A stretch of DNA of 35,954 bases from Bacteroidales bacterium (GTDB lineage Bacteria; Bacteroidota; Bacteroidia; Bacteroidales; JAFGXI01). The stretch lies in contig DAOVTE010000004.1 in NCBI GenBank assembly GCA_030627705.1, forward strand, positions 1-35,954, read 5' to 3'. The notes below the pieces were generated by a model that was not told the origin of the DNA, ran no database searches, and saw nothing but the letters and a program-made list of their open reading frames with translations. Positions 1 through 10,104 of the stretch are shown piece after piece. A program made the position numbers and the translations under genes. Every line of letters begins with the position of its first letter. The first letter of the stretch is position 1.

Positions 1-2790
1 GCAGCATCTACAGCTAATACAAAATTACGTTGGGTTCAGTTAGCAAATTCTTCTGCTGGTTGGGACGCATGGGGGATAGACGAAATAGGTGTAACTTGCC
101 CTATGAATACCTCAGTAATATGGTCTCATGGACCAACAGTATCAAATCCACCAACAATAAATCCAACAGTTAGCGACTGGTATGTTGTAACATACTACGA
201 TACTATTTCAGGAGCTAGTACACCAGATTCTATTTACATTAATGTTTTTCCATATCCTACAACAGACTTTACAGCTATGTCTCCAGTTTGTATTAATAAT
301 AGTTCAATGGTAAACTATTACGGAACAGGTACATCATCTGCTACTTATACATGGAACTTTGGACCAGCAATGGCTATTCCAGGAACAGGTCAAGGCCCAC
401 ATACAGTAAATTGGATGGCGCCAGGTACATATAACATAACTTTATCAGTAGATAGTGGAGGATGCACATCACCGTTAGATACCGTAGAAGTTATTGTAGT
501 TCCACTTGCCACGGCAGTGATATCTGGAAATCCTAGTATTTGTGAAGGAACAAATGCAGCATTACAAATAGATCTTACAGGAACAGGCCCATGGGATGTT
601 GTTTATACCGATGGCACAAATAATTTTACAATAAATAATATTAATAGTTCACCTTATGCATTAGTTGTTAATCCTGCAACTCCAAGTACTTATACATTAG
701 TATCCGTTTCCGACTCCGATTGTGGTGCAGGAAATGCTAGTGGACAAGCTCAAGTATTATTTCATACTTTACCAACAGCAACAGTATCAGGCACACAATC
801 TATTTGTGATGGCGATAATGCAAATATCACATTTGATTTAATAGGAACAGGTCCTTGGAATTTCTCATATACTGATGGAGTAAACACATACACAGAAACA
901 GGGGTTGCAATGAGTCCTTATACTGTATCACATGGTCCTTTTGGTATTTCCACAACAACATATACCTTGTTAAGTATTAGCGATGCAAATTGTACAGGAT
1001 TTGGCCTAAGTGGATATGCACAGGTTTCAGCTCATCCAATACCTACATCAGATTTTACAACATCAACCTTAAACTGTTTTGGAAATAAATCTAACATTAC
1101 TTATACAGGAACAGCATCTTCAGCAGCAACTTTTACTTGGGATTTCGGTGGAGGAAATGCTAGTCCGGGAATTGGACAAGGTCCTCATTTAGTAAATTGG
1201 CAAACCAGTGGTAATAATTACATATTATTACAAGTAACAGAAAATGGATGTATGTCATCAGTTGGTTTTAATAATATTAATAATCCAAATGATATTGTAT
1301 CAACAATAAATGGACAAGATTTATTATGTAATGGAGATGAAACAGGAGAAATATCAGTTATTGCTTCAGGAGGAACAGGAGGTAATTATACCTACGAATG
1401 GAGTGTTCCTGGTGATACAAGTACAATAAGCAATTTAGATGCAGGAATGTATCATTTAACAGTAACTGATGATAATAATTGTGTAGATATTCAGCATATT
1501 ACAATAAACGAGCCAGCAGAAATTATTGTTCAAACGCCAGTAGATTTATATATATGTAATGGTAGATCAGTTATTATTAACGCAGACGTTACAGGTGGAA
1601 CATTACCATATACTTATGTTTGGAATGGTCAGTTGGGTACTAATATAGTAACAGATAATCCTATTGCAGATAGTTCTTATACAGTGGTTGTGACAGATGT
1701 AAATAATTGTGAAGCAACAACAACAACAAATATTTTTATAAGTGACCCAGTAAGCGTTACACTTTACTCTAATATAGATTCATTATGTCCAGGAGAGAAT
1801 GCAATGATTACTGCTGATATTCATAGTCCAGCAGGAGGACCATATACTCTAAGTTTGGTAGATGTTAATGGTAATAATGTTTCATTAGTATCAACACCTT
1901 TCGAGATATCTACCGATTCAATAAATCAAGTAATATTACAAGTTTTAGATGGTTGTGGATCAGAGGATAAAGACACGTTAAAGTTTAATTTTTATCCAGT
2001 ACCAGAAGTAGACTTTAGTGTAGATGTTTATAACGGTTGTCAGCCTTTGGCAATTAATTTTAACCAAATTGCAGCCCATACCGAGGGTCAAAAATATCTT
2101 TGGAATTTTGATAGTAATCAACAAGATAATGTATCAAATGAATATGAGCCAGAGCATTTATTCGAATATACAGGATTATTTGATGTTAGTTTAACAGTAT
2201 TATCGAATAAAGACTGTAAGGCAACAAAGAAAAAGGAAGCTTTTATAACAGTTTATGAAAAGCCAATAGCAGATTTTGCTGCAAATCCAGAGGTTGTTTC
2301 CTTATTAAAGCCAGAGGTTTCTTTCGAGAATTTATCAACAAGCACAGATATTTGTTATTGGAATTTCAATAATGGAGACACATCAAAATATATAAATCCG
2401 GTTCATTATTTTACAGAATCAGGTGAGTTTGAAGTAGAGCTAGAGATTATTACTTTCCATGGTTGTAGAGATACAGTTATAAGTAAGATTATAGTTGAAG
2501 ATCCATTAGCATTTTATGCACCAACAGCATTTTCGCCAGATGACGATGGAGTAAACGAGATATTTAAAGTTTATGGATCAGGAATACAAAAAGATAACTT
2601 TAAGTTGTATGTTTTCGATAGATTTGGAGAAGAAATTTTCTTCTCAGATGATATAAATATAGGTTGGAATGGAAAAGTTAAGAGTGGTTCGTCTGTTGCC
2701 TCAACAGGACCTTATGCTTGGTTCTGTTCATACAAAGATTTACAAGATAATGATAGAACACAAACAGGTAATATATTGTTACTAAAGTAG
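1..2790 (+). CDS. Large secreted/surface protein (5' partial) with PKD-like, Ig-like and SprB-like repeats and a gliding-motility/T9SS type B C-terminal sorting domain (CHU_C)
   Basis: Frame 1 is open from base 1 (AASTANTKLRWVQLANSSAGWDAWGIDEIGVTCP...) into the 103..2790 ORF. C-terminus 'APTAFSPDDDGVNEIFKVYG...LYVFDRFGEEIFFSDDINIGWNGKVKSGSSVASTGPYAWFCSYKDLQDNDRTQTGNILLLK' is typical of CHU_C. SprB-like repeat 'LCNGDETGEISVIASGGTGGNYTYEWSVPGDTSTISNLDAGMYHLTVTDDNNC'; PKD-like 'YLWNFDSN...' segments. Confidence 0.9.
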   Translation, partial: AASTANTKLRWVQLANSSAGWDAWGIDEIGVTCPMNTSVIWSHGPTVSNPPTINPTVSDWYVVTYYDTISGASTPDSIYINVFPYPTTDFTAMSPVCINNSSMVNYYGTGTSSATYTWNFGPAMAIPGTGQGPHTVNWMAPGTYNITLSVDSGGCTSPLDTVEVIVVPLATAVISGNPSICEGTNAALQIDLTGTGPWDVVYTDGTNNFTINNINSSPYALVVNPATPSTYTLVSVSDSDCGAGNASGQAQVLFHTLPTATVSGTQSICDGDNANITFDLIGTGPWNFSYTDGVNTYTETGVAMSPYTVSHGPFGISTTTYTLLSISDANCTGFGLSGYAQVSAHPIPTSDFTTSTLNCFGNKSNITYTGTASSAATFTWDFGGGNASPGIGQGPHLVNWQTSGNNYILLQVTENGCMSSVGFNNINNPNDIVSTINGQDLLCNGDETGEISVIASGGTGGNYTYEWSVPGDTSTISNLDAGMYHLTVTDDNNCVDIQHITINEPAEIIVQTPVDLYICNGRSVIINADVTGGTLPYTYVWNGQLGTNIVTDNPIADSSYTVVVTDVNNCEATTTTNIFISDPVSVTLYSNIDSLCPGENAMITADIHSPAGGPYTLSLVDVNGNNVSLVSTPFEISTDSINQVILQVLDGCGSEDKDTLKFNFYPVPEVDFSVDVYNGCQPLAINFNQIAAHTEGQKYLWNFDSNQQDNVSNEYEPEHLFEYTGLFDVSLTVLSNKDCKATKKKEAFITVYEKPIADFAANPEVVSLLKPEVSFENLSTSTDICYWNFNNGDTSKYINPVHYFTESGEFEVELEIITFHGCRDTVISKIIVEDPLAFYAPTAFSPDDDGVNEIFKVYGSGIQKDNFKLYVFDRFGEEIFFSDDINIGWNGKVKSGSSVASTGPYAWFCSYKDLQDNDRTQTGNILLLK

Positions 2791-2792
2791 AA

Positions 2793-3206
2793 TTATAATA
2801 TTTTTATTTTACGATTTTTATTGTTTAATATATCAATATTTACCTTAACAATACTGTCTGGTAGAAGAGGCTCAATAATTTGCGGCCACTCTATCAGACA
2901 TATTTTTTTAGACAAAAAATAATCTTCAACGCCAAAATCTAGAGCTTCTTCAATATCTTCTATTCTATAAAAATCGAAATGAAAAATGGTTTCGTTTTTT
3001 AGAGTTAAGTATTCGTTAATTATTGAAAATGTTGGGCTAGTAATATTATCGATTACACCCATTTTTTTTGCTATGTTTTTTATAAGAGTTGTTTTTCCTG
3101 CACCCATTTTTCCGTTAAAAACAACAATGTTATTTTTCTTTGTAAGCTTTATTATTTCCTTAGATACTTTGTCTAATTCTGATATATTATCTATAATAAA
3201 TTCCAT
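2793..3206 (-). CDS. tsaE: tRNA threonylcarbamoyladenosine biosynthesis ATPase TsaE
   Basis: P-loop 'GKMGAGKTTLIKNIAKKMG', 'SPTFSIINEY', 'HFDFYRIEDIEEALDFGVEDYF', 'ICLIEWPQ': hallmark TsaE motifs; 137 aa. Confidence 0.95.
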   Translation of the reverse strand: MEFIIDNISELDKVSKEIIKLTKKNNIVVFNGKMGAGKTTLIKNIAKKMGVIDNITSPTFSIINEYLTLKNETIFHFDFYRIEDIEEALDFGVEDYFLSKKICLIEWPQIIEPLLPDSIVKVNIDILNNKNRKIKIL

Positions 3207-3211
3207 GTGTT

Positions 3212-4768
3212 TTATTTGTTAGGACTTAACGTTATAACAGGAATTAACATTTCTTCCATACTTACACCCCCGTGTTGGAATGTGTTTTTGTAGTACTTTG
3301 CATAATGATTATAGTTATTAGGGTAGGTAAAGAAATCATTATTTGTAGAAAAAATATACGATGAACTAATATTAGTTTTAGGTAAACCTCCGTCTTCTGG
3401 ATTTATTATTTCAAATACCTCTTTTTGCTTATAGCTTAAGTTTCGTCCTTGTTTATAACGTAGATTTGTAGTTGTATCTCTGTCGCCAACTACTTTTATT
3501 GGATTATTTACTTTTATAGTTCCGTGATCTGTTGTTATAATAACTTTCACATCTTGATTAGATAATTCTTTAAATAAATCTAGTAGGGTAGAGTGGTTAA
3601 ACCACGATAAAGTTAAAGAACGATAAGCAGCTTCATCTTCGGCAAGTTCTTTAATCATCTGCATTTCAGTTCTTGAATGCGAAAGAATATCAACAAAATT
3701 ATATACTACAACAGATAAATCGTTTTTAAGAATATTTTTTAAATTATTATTTATTTTCTTACCAAATGCATTATTTAGAACTTTACCATAATACGTCGAA
3801 TAATTTTTATTTAGTCTTTTGATATGAGTCTTAAGAAGATCTTCTTCGTTTAGGTTTTTTCCTCCCTCTTGGTCGTCGTCTAACCAAAGATGTGGATAAT
3901 GCTTTTTTATATCAGAAGGCATTAATCCTGCAAACATTGCATTTCTAGAATATTGTGTTGCAGTAGGTAATATTGAACTCATTATTGCTTCATCTTCAAC
4001 ATAGAAATATTTTCTTATTTCAGGTTGTAGAATTTTCCATTGATCAAATCTTAAATTATCAATTAACACAATAAATACTTTGTTTCCTTTGTCTATTAAT
4101 GGAAAAACTTTATCGGCAAGAACATTCTGTGATGTTAATGGCTTATTAGTATTGTTTTTATCAAACCAAGAAAAATAATCACGCTTTATAAACTTAGCAA
4201 AGGCAATGTTTGCTTCTGTTTTTTGCATTTTAAGTATTTCTGAGATTGTATTGTCTTTTAACTTCTCAATCTCTAATTCCCAGTAAATAAGCTTTTTATG
4301 TATTTCTATCCAATCGTCTAGAGTTATGCAATCATTAATTTCTATTGCAATTTTAGAAAAAACAGATTGATAGTCTGATGTAGTTTTTTCAGATATTAAT
4401 CTACTTTTATCTATAGTCTTTTTTATTGCTAGTAAAATCTGATTTGGATTAACTGGTTTTATTAAATAATCAGTAATTTTTCCTCCAATAGCTTCTTCCA
4501 TAATATCTTCTTCTTCGCTTTTTGTAATCATTATTACAGGAAGAATAGGAAAATGTTGTTTTATTTCTTTTAGCACTTCTAGCCCAGAAATACCTGGCAT
4601 ATTTTCGTCTAAAAATACTAAATCATATTGATTATTATTTATTAAATCCAATGCATCACTACCATTATTAGTAGTATCAACATCAAATCCTTTTTCCTTT
4701 AGGAATAGAATATGTGGTAATAAAATATCAATTTCGTCGTCTACCCAAAGTATTAGAGGTTTACTCAT
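3212..4768 (-). CDS. porX: PorX: response-regulator receiver fused to PglZ-type alkaline-phosphatase-fold domain (T9SS regulator)
   Basis: N-terminal receiver 'ILWVDDEIDILLPHILFLKEKGFDV...LVFLDENMPGISGLEVLKEIK...DYLIKPVNPNQI', then PglZ-like 'VFIVLIDNLRFDQWKIL', 'LPTATQYSRNAMFAGLMP', 'VKVIITTDHGTIKV', 'FQHGGVSMEEMLIPVI'. Confidence 0.93.
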   Translation of the reverse strand: MSKPLILWVDDEIDILLPHILFLKEKGFDVDTTNNGSDALDLINNNQYDLVFLDENMPGISGLEVLKEIKQHFPILPVIMITKSEEEDIMEEAIGGKITDYLIKPVNPNQILLAIKKTIDKSRLISEKTTSDYQSVFSKIAIEINDCITLDDWIEIHKKLIYWELEIEKLKDNTISEILKMQKTEANIAFAKFIKRDYFSWFDKNNTNKPLTSQNVLADKVFPLIDKGNKVFIVLIDNLRFDQWKILQPEIRKYFYVEDEAIMSSILPTATQYSRNAMFAGLMPSDIKKHYPHLWLDDDQEGGKNLNEEDLLKTHIKRLNKNYSTYYGKVLNNAFGKKINNNLKNILKNDLSVVVYNFVDILSHSRTEMQMIKELAEDEAAYRSLTLSWFNHSTLLDLFKELSNQDVKVIITTDHGTIKVNNPIKVVGDRDTTTNLRYKQGRNLSYKQKEVFEIINPEDGGLPKTNISSSYIFSTNNDFFTYPNNYNHYAKYYKNTFQHGGVSMEEMLIPVITLSPNK

Positions 4769-4898
4769 TTTGTTAGTTTAAAAGTTAATAAAGTCTATAA
4801 AATTAAAAGTTTAAAAGATTTGTAAATATAACTCGTAATTAATATAATTATTTTGTCAGTACTTTATAAATTTTTAACCTATAACTTTTAACCAAATT

Positions 4899-5774
4899 TT
4901 ATGCGCTTTGTGTTGGAATTTTTCTGTCTACCTTTTTAACTAAACCTTGTAATACTTTACCTGGACCAACTTCTGTAAAATCTGCTGCTCCACCATCAAG
5001 CATATTTATAACTGTTTGTGTCCAGCGTACAGGAGCAGTTAGTTGTTTATTTAGATTTAATTTTATTTCAAATGGTTCTGTAACTGCTTGTGCTGTTACA
5101 TTTTGGTAAATTGGGCAAATAGGTTTAGAAATTTGCACTTTATTAATTGCCTCTTCTAATTCTGTTCTAGCTGGTTCCATAAGTGGTGAGTGAAATGCTC
5201 CACCAACATTTAGTTTTAATGCTCGTTTTGCACCTAATTCGTTAAGGATTTCTATTGCTAAATCTATTCCTTTTACAGAACCAGAAATTACTATTTGACC
5301 AGGACTATTATAGTTTGCAGGAACAACAATGTCTTCTATATTCTGACAAGTTTCTTCAACAATCTTATCCTCCATACCCAAAATTGCAGCCATTGTAGAC
5401 TTCTCAATTTCGCAAGCTTTTTGCATTGCTAAAGCACGTGCTGATACTAATCGTAAACCATCTTCGAAACTTAAAGCGTTTGCGGAAACTAACGCCGAAA
5501 ACTCTCCAAGCGAGTGCCCAGCAACCATTTCAGGCTTAAAATCGTTACCTAAAGTTTTAGCTAAGATTACAGAGTGTAGAAATATTGCAGGTTGAGTAAC
5601 TTTAGTTTCTTTTAATTGTTCATCTGTTCCGTTGAACATAATATCTGTGATTCTAAAACCAAGAATTTCGTTTGCTTTTTCAAACATTTCTTTTGCTACA
5701 TCAGAATTATCGTATAAATCTTTACCCATTCCAATAAATTGAGCCCCTTGCCCAGGAAAAATATATGCTTTCAT
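4899..5774 (-). CDS. fabD: Malonyl-CoA:ACP transacylase
   Basis: 'FPGQGAQFIGMGKDLYD', 'GHSLGEFSALV' nucleophile elbow, 'GGAFHSPLMEPA', 'EVGPGKVLQGLVKK'. Confidence 0.97.
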   Translation of the reverse strand: MKAYIFPGQGAQFIGMGKDLYDNSDVAKEMFEKANEILGFRITDIMFNGTDEQLKETKVTQPAIFLHSVILAKTLGNDFKPEMVAGHSLGEFSALVSANALSFEDGLRLVSARALAMQKACEIEKSTMAAILGMEDKIVEETCQNIEDIVVPANYNSPGQIVISGSVKGIDLAIEILNELGAKRALKLNVGGAFHSPLMEPARTELEEAINKVQISKPICPIYQNVTAQAVTEPFEIKLNLNKQLTAPVRWTQTVINMLDGGAADFTEVGPGKVLQGLVKKVDRKIPTQSA

Positions 5775-5789
5775 CTTGTTAAAATTTTA

Positions 5790-6419
5790 TTATAAAGTTC
5801 TGTTCTTAATTAAATTTATAAACTCTTGTCTGGTGTTATCATTTAGTAAAAAAGCACCTGTAAAATCAGAAGTTGTGGTTATTGATCCTTGTTTTTGTAC
5901 TCCTCGCATTTGCATACACATATGTTGAGCCTCAATTACAACAGCAACACCAAGAGGTTCAAGAGTGTTTTGTATACAGTCTTTTATTTCCGTTGTTAAC
6001 CTTTCTTGAATTTGTAAACGTCTTGCAAAAGCATCTACAACTCTAGCAATTTTACTTAATCCAGTTACTTTACCATTTGGTATGTATGCAACGTGAGCTT
6101 TTCCAAAAAACGGCAACATATGATGCTCGCACATTGAGTATAATTCAATATCTTTTACAATCACCATTTGTCGATAGTCCTCGGTAAACATTGCCGAACG
6201 TAGTATTTCTTCAGGATCCTGATCATAACCTTGGGTGATAAATTGCATTGCTTTGGCAACTCTAACAGGAGTCTTTTCTAGGCCTTCTCTTTTGTTATCT
6301 TCACCTAAGTGATGTAATACTTCTTTGTAATGTTCTGCTAATTTCTCTGTAGTTTTGTCATCGTACCTTTCAATTTTTACGTACTTACTATCAGGTTTAT
6401 TATTTGATAAAAAATCCAT
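5790..6419 (-). CDS. folE: GTP cyclohydrolase I
   Basis: '[24 protein letters not shown]', '[48 protein letters not shown]', '[11 protein letters not shown]'. Confidence 0.97.
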   Translation of the reverse strand: MDFLSNNKPDSKYVKIERYDDKTTEKLAEHYKEVLHHLGEDNKREGLEKTPVRVAKAMQFITQGYDQDPEEILRSAMFTEDYRQMVIVKDIELYSMCEHHMLPFFGKAHVAYIPNGKVTGLSKIARVVDAFARRLQIQERLTTEIKDCIQNTLEPLGVAVVIEAQHMCMQMRGVQKQGSITTTSDFTGAFLLNDNTRQEFINLIKNRTL

Positions 6420-6558
6420 TCTATTTTTTTATTTTTTACTATTAAATTAACTTTGCGAACAAATCTAGTAATTATTTATTTAATATATCTATCAATTATA
6501 TTTATTAAATTTGTAACATATATTAGGTTTAAATAATTAATTAATACATAAATAATAT

Positions 6559-7224
6559 ATGCGAATTTTAATTGTTTCAGCATCGGTTATTGAGATAAAA
6601 AAACTGTTAAGTTTTACTTCGGCAGTAAAGAAATTTGATGATACTTTTATTGCTGAATATAAGTCAAATAAGATTACATTTCTTATTACAGGTATAGGAT
6701 TAACTACAACAGCTTATAAATTTACAAAAGCAATTTTAAATAATAATTTCGATTTGGTAATAAATGTTGGAATTGCAGGAAGTTTTAACTCTAATATTAA
6801 TATAGGTGATATTGTAAATGTTATATCAGAGCAATTTGGAGATTTAGGCATTGATAATAATAATGAGTTTGTAACCTTATTTGATGAAAATCTATTAAAA
6901 GATGAATTCCCATATTCAGATAAAAAATTGATAAATATTAATAAAACTGATTTTTTTAGTAATTTACCGAAAGTAAGTGGAATATCAGTTAATACAATAT
7001 CAGGAAGTAAAAAAATAATTGAAAAAAGAATATCAATATTTAATGCAGATATAGAAACAATGGAAGGTGCTGCAATTTTTTATATTGCATTGCAAGAGAA
7101 AATTAATTTCTTAGAGATTAGAGCAATATCAAATTACGTAGAGCCACGAAATAAAGAAAATTGGGATATTAAATTAGCAATATTAAATCTGAATAATAAG
7201 ATTATAGATTTTATTAATGAATAA
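6559..7224 (+). CDS. mqnB: Futalosine hydrolase (MqnB), nucleoside-phosphorylase fold
   Basis: 'LITGIGLTTTAYKFTKAI', 'LVINVGIAGSFN', 'ETMEGAAIFYIAL', 'EIRAISNYVEPRNKENWDIKLAI' plus proximity to mqnD. Confidence 0.88.
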   Translation: MRILIVSASVIEIKKLLSFTSAVKKFDDTFIAEYKSNKITFLITGIGLTTTAYKFTKAILNNNFDLVINVGIAGSFNSNINIGDIVNVISEQFGDLGIDNNNEFVTLFDENLLKDEFPYSDKKLININKTDFFSNLPKVSGISVNTISGSKKIIEKRISIFNADIETMEGAAIFYIALQEKINFLEIRAISNYVEPRNKENWDIKLAILNLNNKIIDFINE

Positions 7225-7852
7225 TTCTATGGAAGAAGATAAGTCAGCACTTGAAATTTTAAAAGAATTTGCGGAGAAATCCAATAGAGAAATTAAGCAT
7301 TTTAGAAAAGATTATCCTGTAGATCGTCTTAGACCAAGGTTCTTATATAAAAGCTATACTATTATTAAAGATGAAATTAGTAATCATGTTTATTTTATAA
7401 ATTATAGTGATTCTATGGCAGTTGGTAATAACGCTTTTTTTAGTGGGTTTTTCTTTCCGATTTCAGCTACCGATTCTGTAAATATTAATATTAGAAAGAA
7501 GAATATTTTAGACAAAGTAAATCCTTTTTCGAATAAAAGGACTTATATGACTCGTTTTTCAGATTTTAATTCTAAAGTTATTATTACCGAGAATGAATTA
7601 AATTATACAAATAAAATATTAAATAATTATAAAGTACATACATTAATTATTGAGGCTTTAGATCTTGACGAAAGAATTAGGGTTGGGGTAAATAATCTAA
7701 AAATAGGTGCAATACAAGATATTAATGAGAATTATGAATTGAAAACAGGTTCGTATTTTGAAATTTATATTATTGGACAGTGGCTCCTCAAGGATTCTAT
7801 AATTGAAGAATTATTTAATATAGCTAACAAACTAAAAGAGTTGATAAAATAG
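7217..7852 (+). CDS. Uncharacterised protein encoded between mqnB and mqnD
   Basis: 211-aa ORF; start overlaps the mqnB 3' end by 8 bp (7217-7224), implying translational coupling. No motif recognised. Confidence 0.75.
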   Translation: MNNSMEEDKSALEILKEFAEKSNREIKHFRKDYPVDRLRPRFLYKSYTIIKDEISNHVYFINYSDSMAVGNNAFFSGFFFPISATDSVNINIRKKNILDKVNPFSNKRTYMTRFSDFNSKVIITENELNYTNKILNNYKVHTLIIEALDLDERIRVGVNNLKIGAIQDINENYELKTGSYFEIYIIGQWLLKDSIIEELFNIANKLKELIK

Positions 7853-7922
7853 TGCAAATTTAAAAGGAACCTCAATTTAGGAGAGTGTTCTTGGGTAGAA
7901 CTTAACTTTATAAACTAAAAGA

Positions 7923-8753
7923 ATGAAATTAACATTAGGCTTTTCGACCTGTCCGAATGATACATTTATTTTCGATGCAATGGTGCATAATAAAATAGAC
8001 ACCGAAGGCTTAGAATTCGATTTGGTTTTAGGTGATGTAGAAGAGCTAAATCGTATGGCTTTTAAAGGCGAAATTGATATCACAAAAATATCGTATCATG
8101 CGTACGCATACATTTCTGATAAATATAAAATTCTAAATTCGGGCTCAGCATTAGGCCAAAATAATGGTCCAATTTTAATAAGTAAACGAAAGGTTTATTC
8201 AGATGAGATTAACGATTTAAGAATTGGTATACCTGGCAAAAACACAACAGCAAATTTGCTTTTGAGTATTGCCTATCCAAGAATAAAATCTAAAAATGAA
8301 TATGTCTTTTCAGATATAGAAGAAGCAATACTTTCCAATGAAATTGATGCAGGACTAATAATACACGAAAGTAGATTTACTTATAAGCAGAAAGGTTTAA
8401 AAAAAGTAGTAGATTTAGGCGAGTATTGGGAACGCGAAACAAATTTACCAATACCTTTGGGCGGAATAATTATTAATAGAAATCTGCCAATAGAAGCGCA
8501 AAACAAAGTAGACAGGGTTTTGCACGAAAGTATTAAGTACGCATTTGCAAACCCAGACTCTAGCTACGAGTATGTAAAAACTTATGCGCAAGAGATGAAA
8601 AAAGAAGTTATGCAAAATCATATAAAGTTATACGTAAATAACTTTACTTTGCAAATTGGTAGCGAAGGAAGAAACGCAATAAATAAATTGTATGAAAAAG
8701 CTATTGAAAATAAGATTATTAAAGAAATAAATAAAAATATATTTTTAGATTAA
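7923..8753 (+). CDS. mqnD: 1,4-dihydroxy-6-naphthoate synthase (MqnD)
   Basis: 'LTLGFSTCPNDTFIFDAMVH', 'DITKISYHAYAYISDKYKILNSGSALG', 'GIPGKNTTANLLL', 'IHESRFTYKQKGLKKVVDLGEYWERETNLPIPLGGI'. Confidence 0.95.
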   Translation: MKLTLGFSTCPNDTFIFDAMVHNKIDTEGLEFDLVLGDVEELNRMAFKGEIDITKISYHAYAYISDKYKILNSGSALGQNNGPILISKRKVYSDEINDLRIGIPGKNTTANLLLSIAYPRIKSKNEYVFSDIEEAILSNEIDAGLIIHESRFTYKQKGLKKVVDLGEYWERETNLPIPLGGIIINRNLPIEAQNKVDRVLHESIKYAFANPDSSYEYVKTYAQEMKKEVMQNHIKLYVNNFTLQIGSEGRNAINKLYEKAIENKIIKEINKNIFLD

Positions 8754-8763
8754 AATTTAAGTT

Positions 8764-9066
8764 ATGGTGAAACACGTAGTAATGTTTAAGTTAAAAGATT
8801 ATCCAGCTTTTAACGAACGTCAGTTCAAATTAATGACAATTAAACAAGAATTAGATGGATTAAAAGATAAAATTAAAGAGGTTCAATCTTTTGAGGCAGG
8901 AATAAATTTTAATATCACACCAAATGCTTTTGATATTGTATTAGTTTCTGAATTCGAAAATATTGGCGATTTAAATAAATATAAAGTGCATCCAGAACAT
9001 GTAAGAGTTGTGGAAATAATAAAAGAGGCAACTGTTAATTATGCTGTTTCTGATTATTTAATATAG
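8764..9066 (+). CDS. Dabb (stress-responsive alpha/beta-barrel) family protein
   Basis: 'MVKHVVMFKLKDYP...', 'FDIVLVSEFENIGDLNKYKVHPEHVRVVEII...AVSDYLI' matches the Dabb fold pattern; 100 aa. Confidence 0.85.
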   Translation: MVKHVVMFKLKDYPAFNERQFKLMTIKQELDGLKDKIKEVQSFEAGINFNITPNAFDIVLVSEFENIGDLNKYKVHPEHVRVVEIIKEATVNYAVSDYLI

Positions 9067-9111
9067 ATATAATTATTTAAGCTTTCAACCTTAATAAACA
9101 TTCAACGATTT

Positions 9112-10086
9112 ATGCTATATCCATTAAAATTTGAGACAATCTTTAAAGAAAAAATCTGGGGTGGTAGTAAAATAAAATCTATACTAGGAAAAGATTATTC
9201 CCCTGCCGAAAATTGTGGAGAAACTTGGGAACTTTCAGGTGTAAACAATGAAGTTTCCGTTGTAAAAAACGGTAACCTTAAAGGAAATACTATTCATGAT
9301 TTAGTAGAAATTTATATGGGAGACCTTGTTGGCGATTCGGTTTACGATAAATTTGGTTTAGAATTTCCTCTGCTAATTAAATTTATTGACGCAAACGATG
9401 TGCTTTCTATTCAAGTTCACCCAGACGATAAGTTAGCAGAAAAAAAACATAATGCATACGGTAAAACAGAAATGTGGTATGTTATGCAAGCAGAGAAAGA
9501 CTCAGAAATTATTGTAGGCTTTAAAAACAATACTAATGAAAATGAATATTTAAAGCATCTAAAAGATAATAGCTTGAAAGATATTCTAAATGTAGAAAAA
9601 GCTAAGACTGGAGATGTTTTTTATATTCCTGCAGGAAGAATTCACGCAATAGGTTCAGGGATTTTACTTTGCGAGATTCAACAAACTTCTGATATTACAT
9701 ATCGAATTTTCGATTGGAACAGGAAAGACAAAAACGGAAACGAACGAGAATTACATACTAAATTTGCAGTAGAAGCCATAGATTATAATACTTACGACGA
9801 TTATAAAATTAAATATTCTAATAAAGAGAACATATCTAACGAGATTGTAGCGTGTAATTATTTTACTACAAATTTTATAGATTTAAGAAATAATACTCAA
9901 AAGGATTATTTCGAAATAGATTCGTTCGTAATATATATATGTTTAGATGGGGAATTTGATATAGTTTATAACGAAATAGAGAAAACTAACATCAGTAAAG
10001 GCGAACTTGTACTTCTTCCAGCAGAGTTAAATGCAATAGAATTACAACCAATAAATAATGCAAAAATTTTAGAAGTTTATATTTAG
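9112..10086 (+). CDS. manA: Mannose-6-phosphate isomerase, class I
   Basis: 'KFETIFKEKIWGG', 'ISIQVHPDD'-like 'LSIQVHPDDKLAEKKHNAYGKTEMWYVM', 'FYIPAGRIHAIGSGILLCEIQQTSDITYRIFDWNR'. Confidence 0.94.
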   Translation: MLYPLKFETIFKEKIWGGSKIKSILGKDYSPAENCGETWELSGVNNEVSVVKNGNLKGNTIHDLVEIYMGDLVGDSVYDKFGLEFPLLIKFIDANDVLSIQVHPDDKLAEKKHNAYGKTEMWYVMQAEKDSEIIVGFKNNTNENEYLKHLKDNSLKDILNVEKAKTGDVFYIPAGRIHAIGSGILLCEIQQTSDITYRIFDWNRKDKNGNERELHTKFAVEAIDYNTYDDYKIKYSNKENISNEIVACNYFTTNFIDLRNNTQKDYFEIDSFVIYICLDGEFDIVYNEIEKTNISKGELVLLPAELNAIELQPINNAKILEVYI

Positions 10087-10104
10087 AAAATTTAATTTTA
10101 GAAG

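Noticed and set aside
2986-3222. Plus-strand ORF 2986..3222
   Set aside because: Antisense to tsaE; hydrophobic shadow translation only.
3212-4768. PglZ domain as evidence of a BREX/Pgl phage-defence locus
   Set aside because: The PglZ-fold domain is fused to an N-terminal receiver and no other brx/pgl genes are present; this is PorX.
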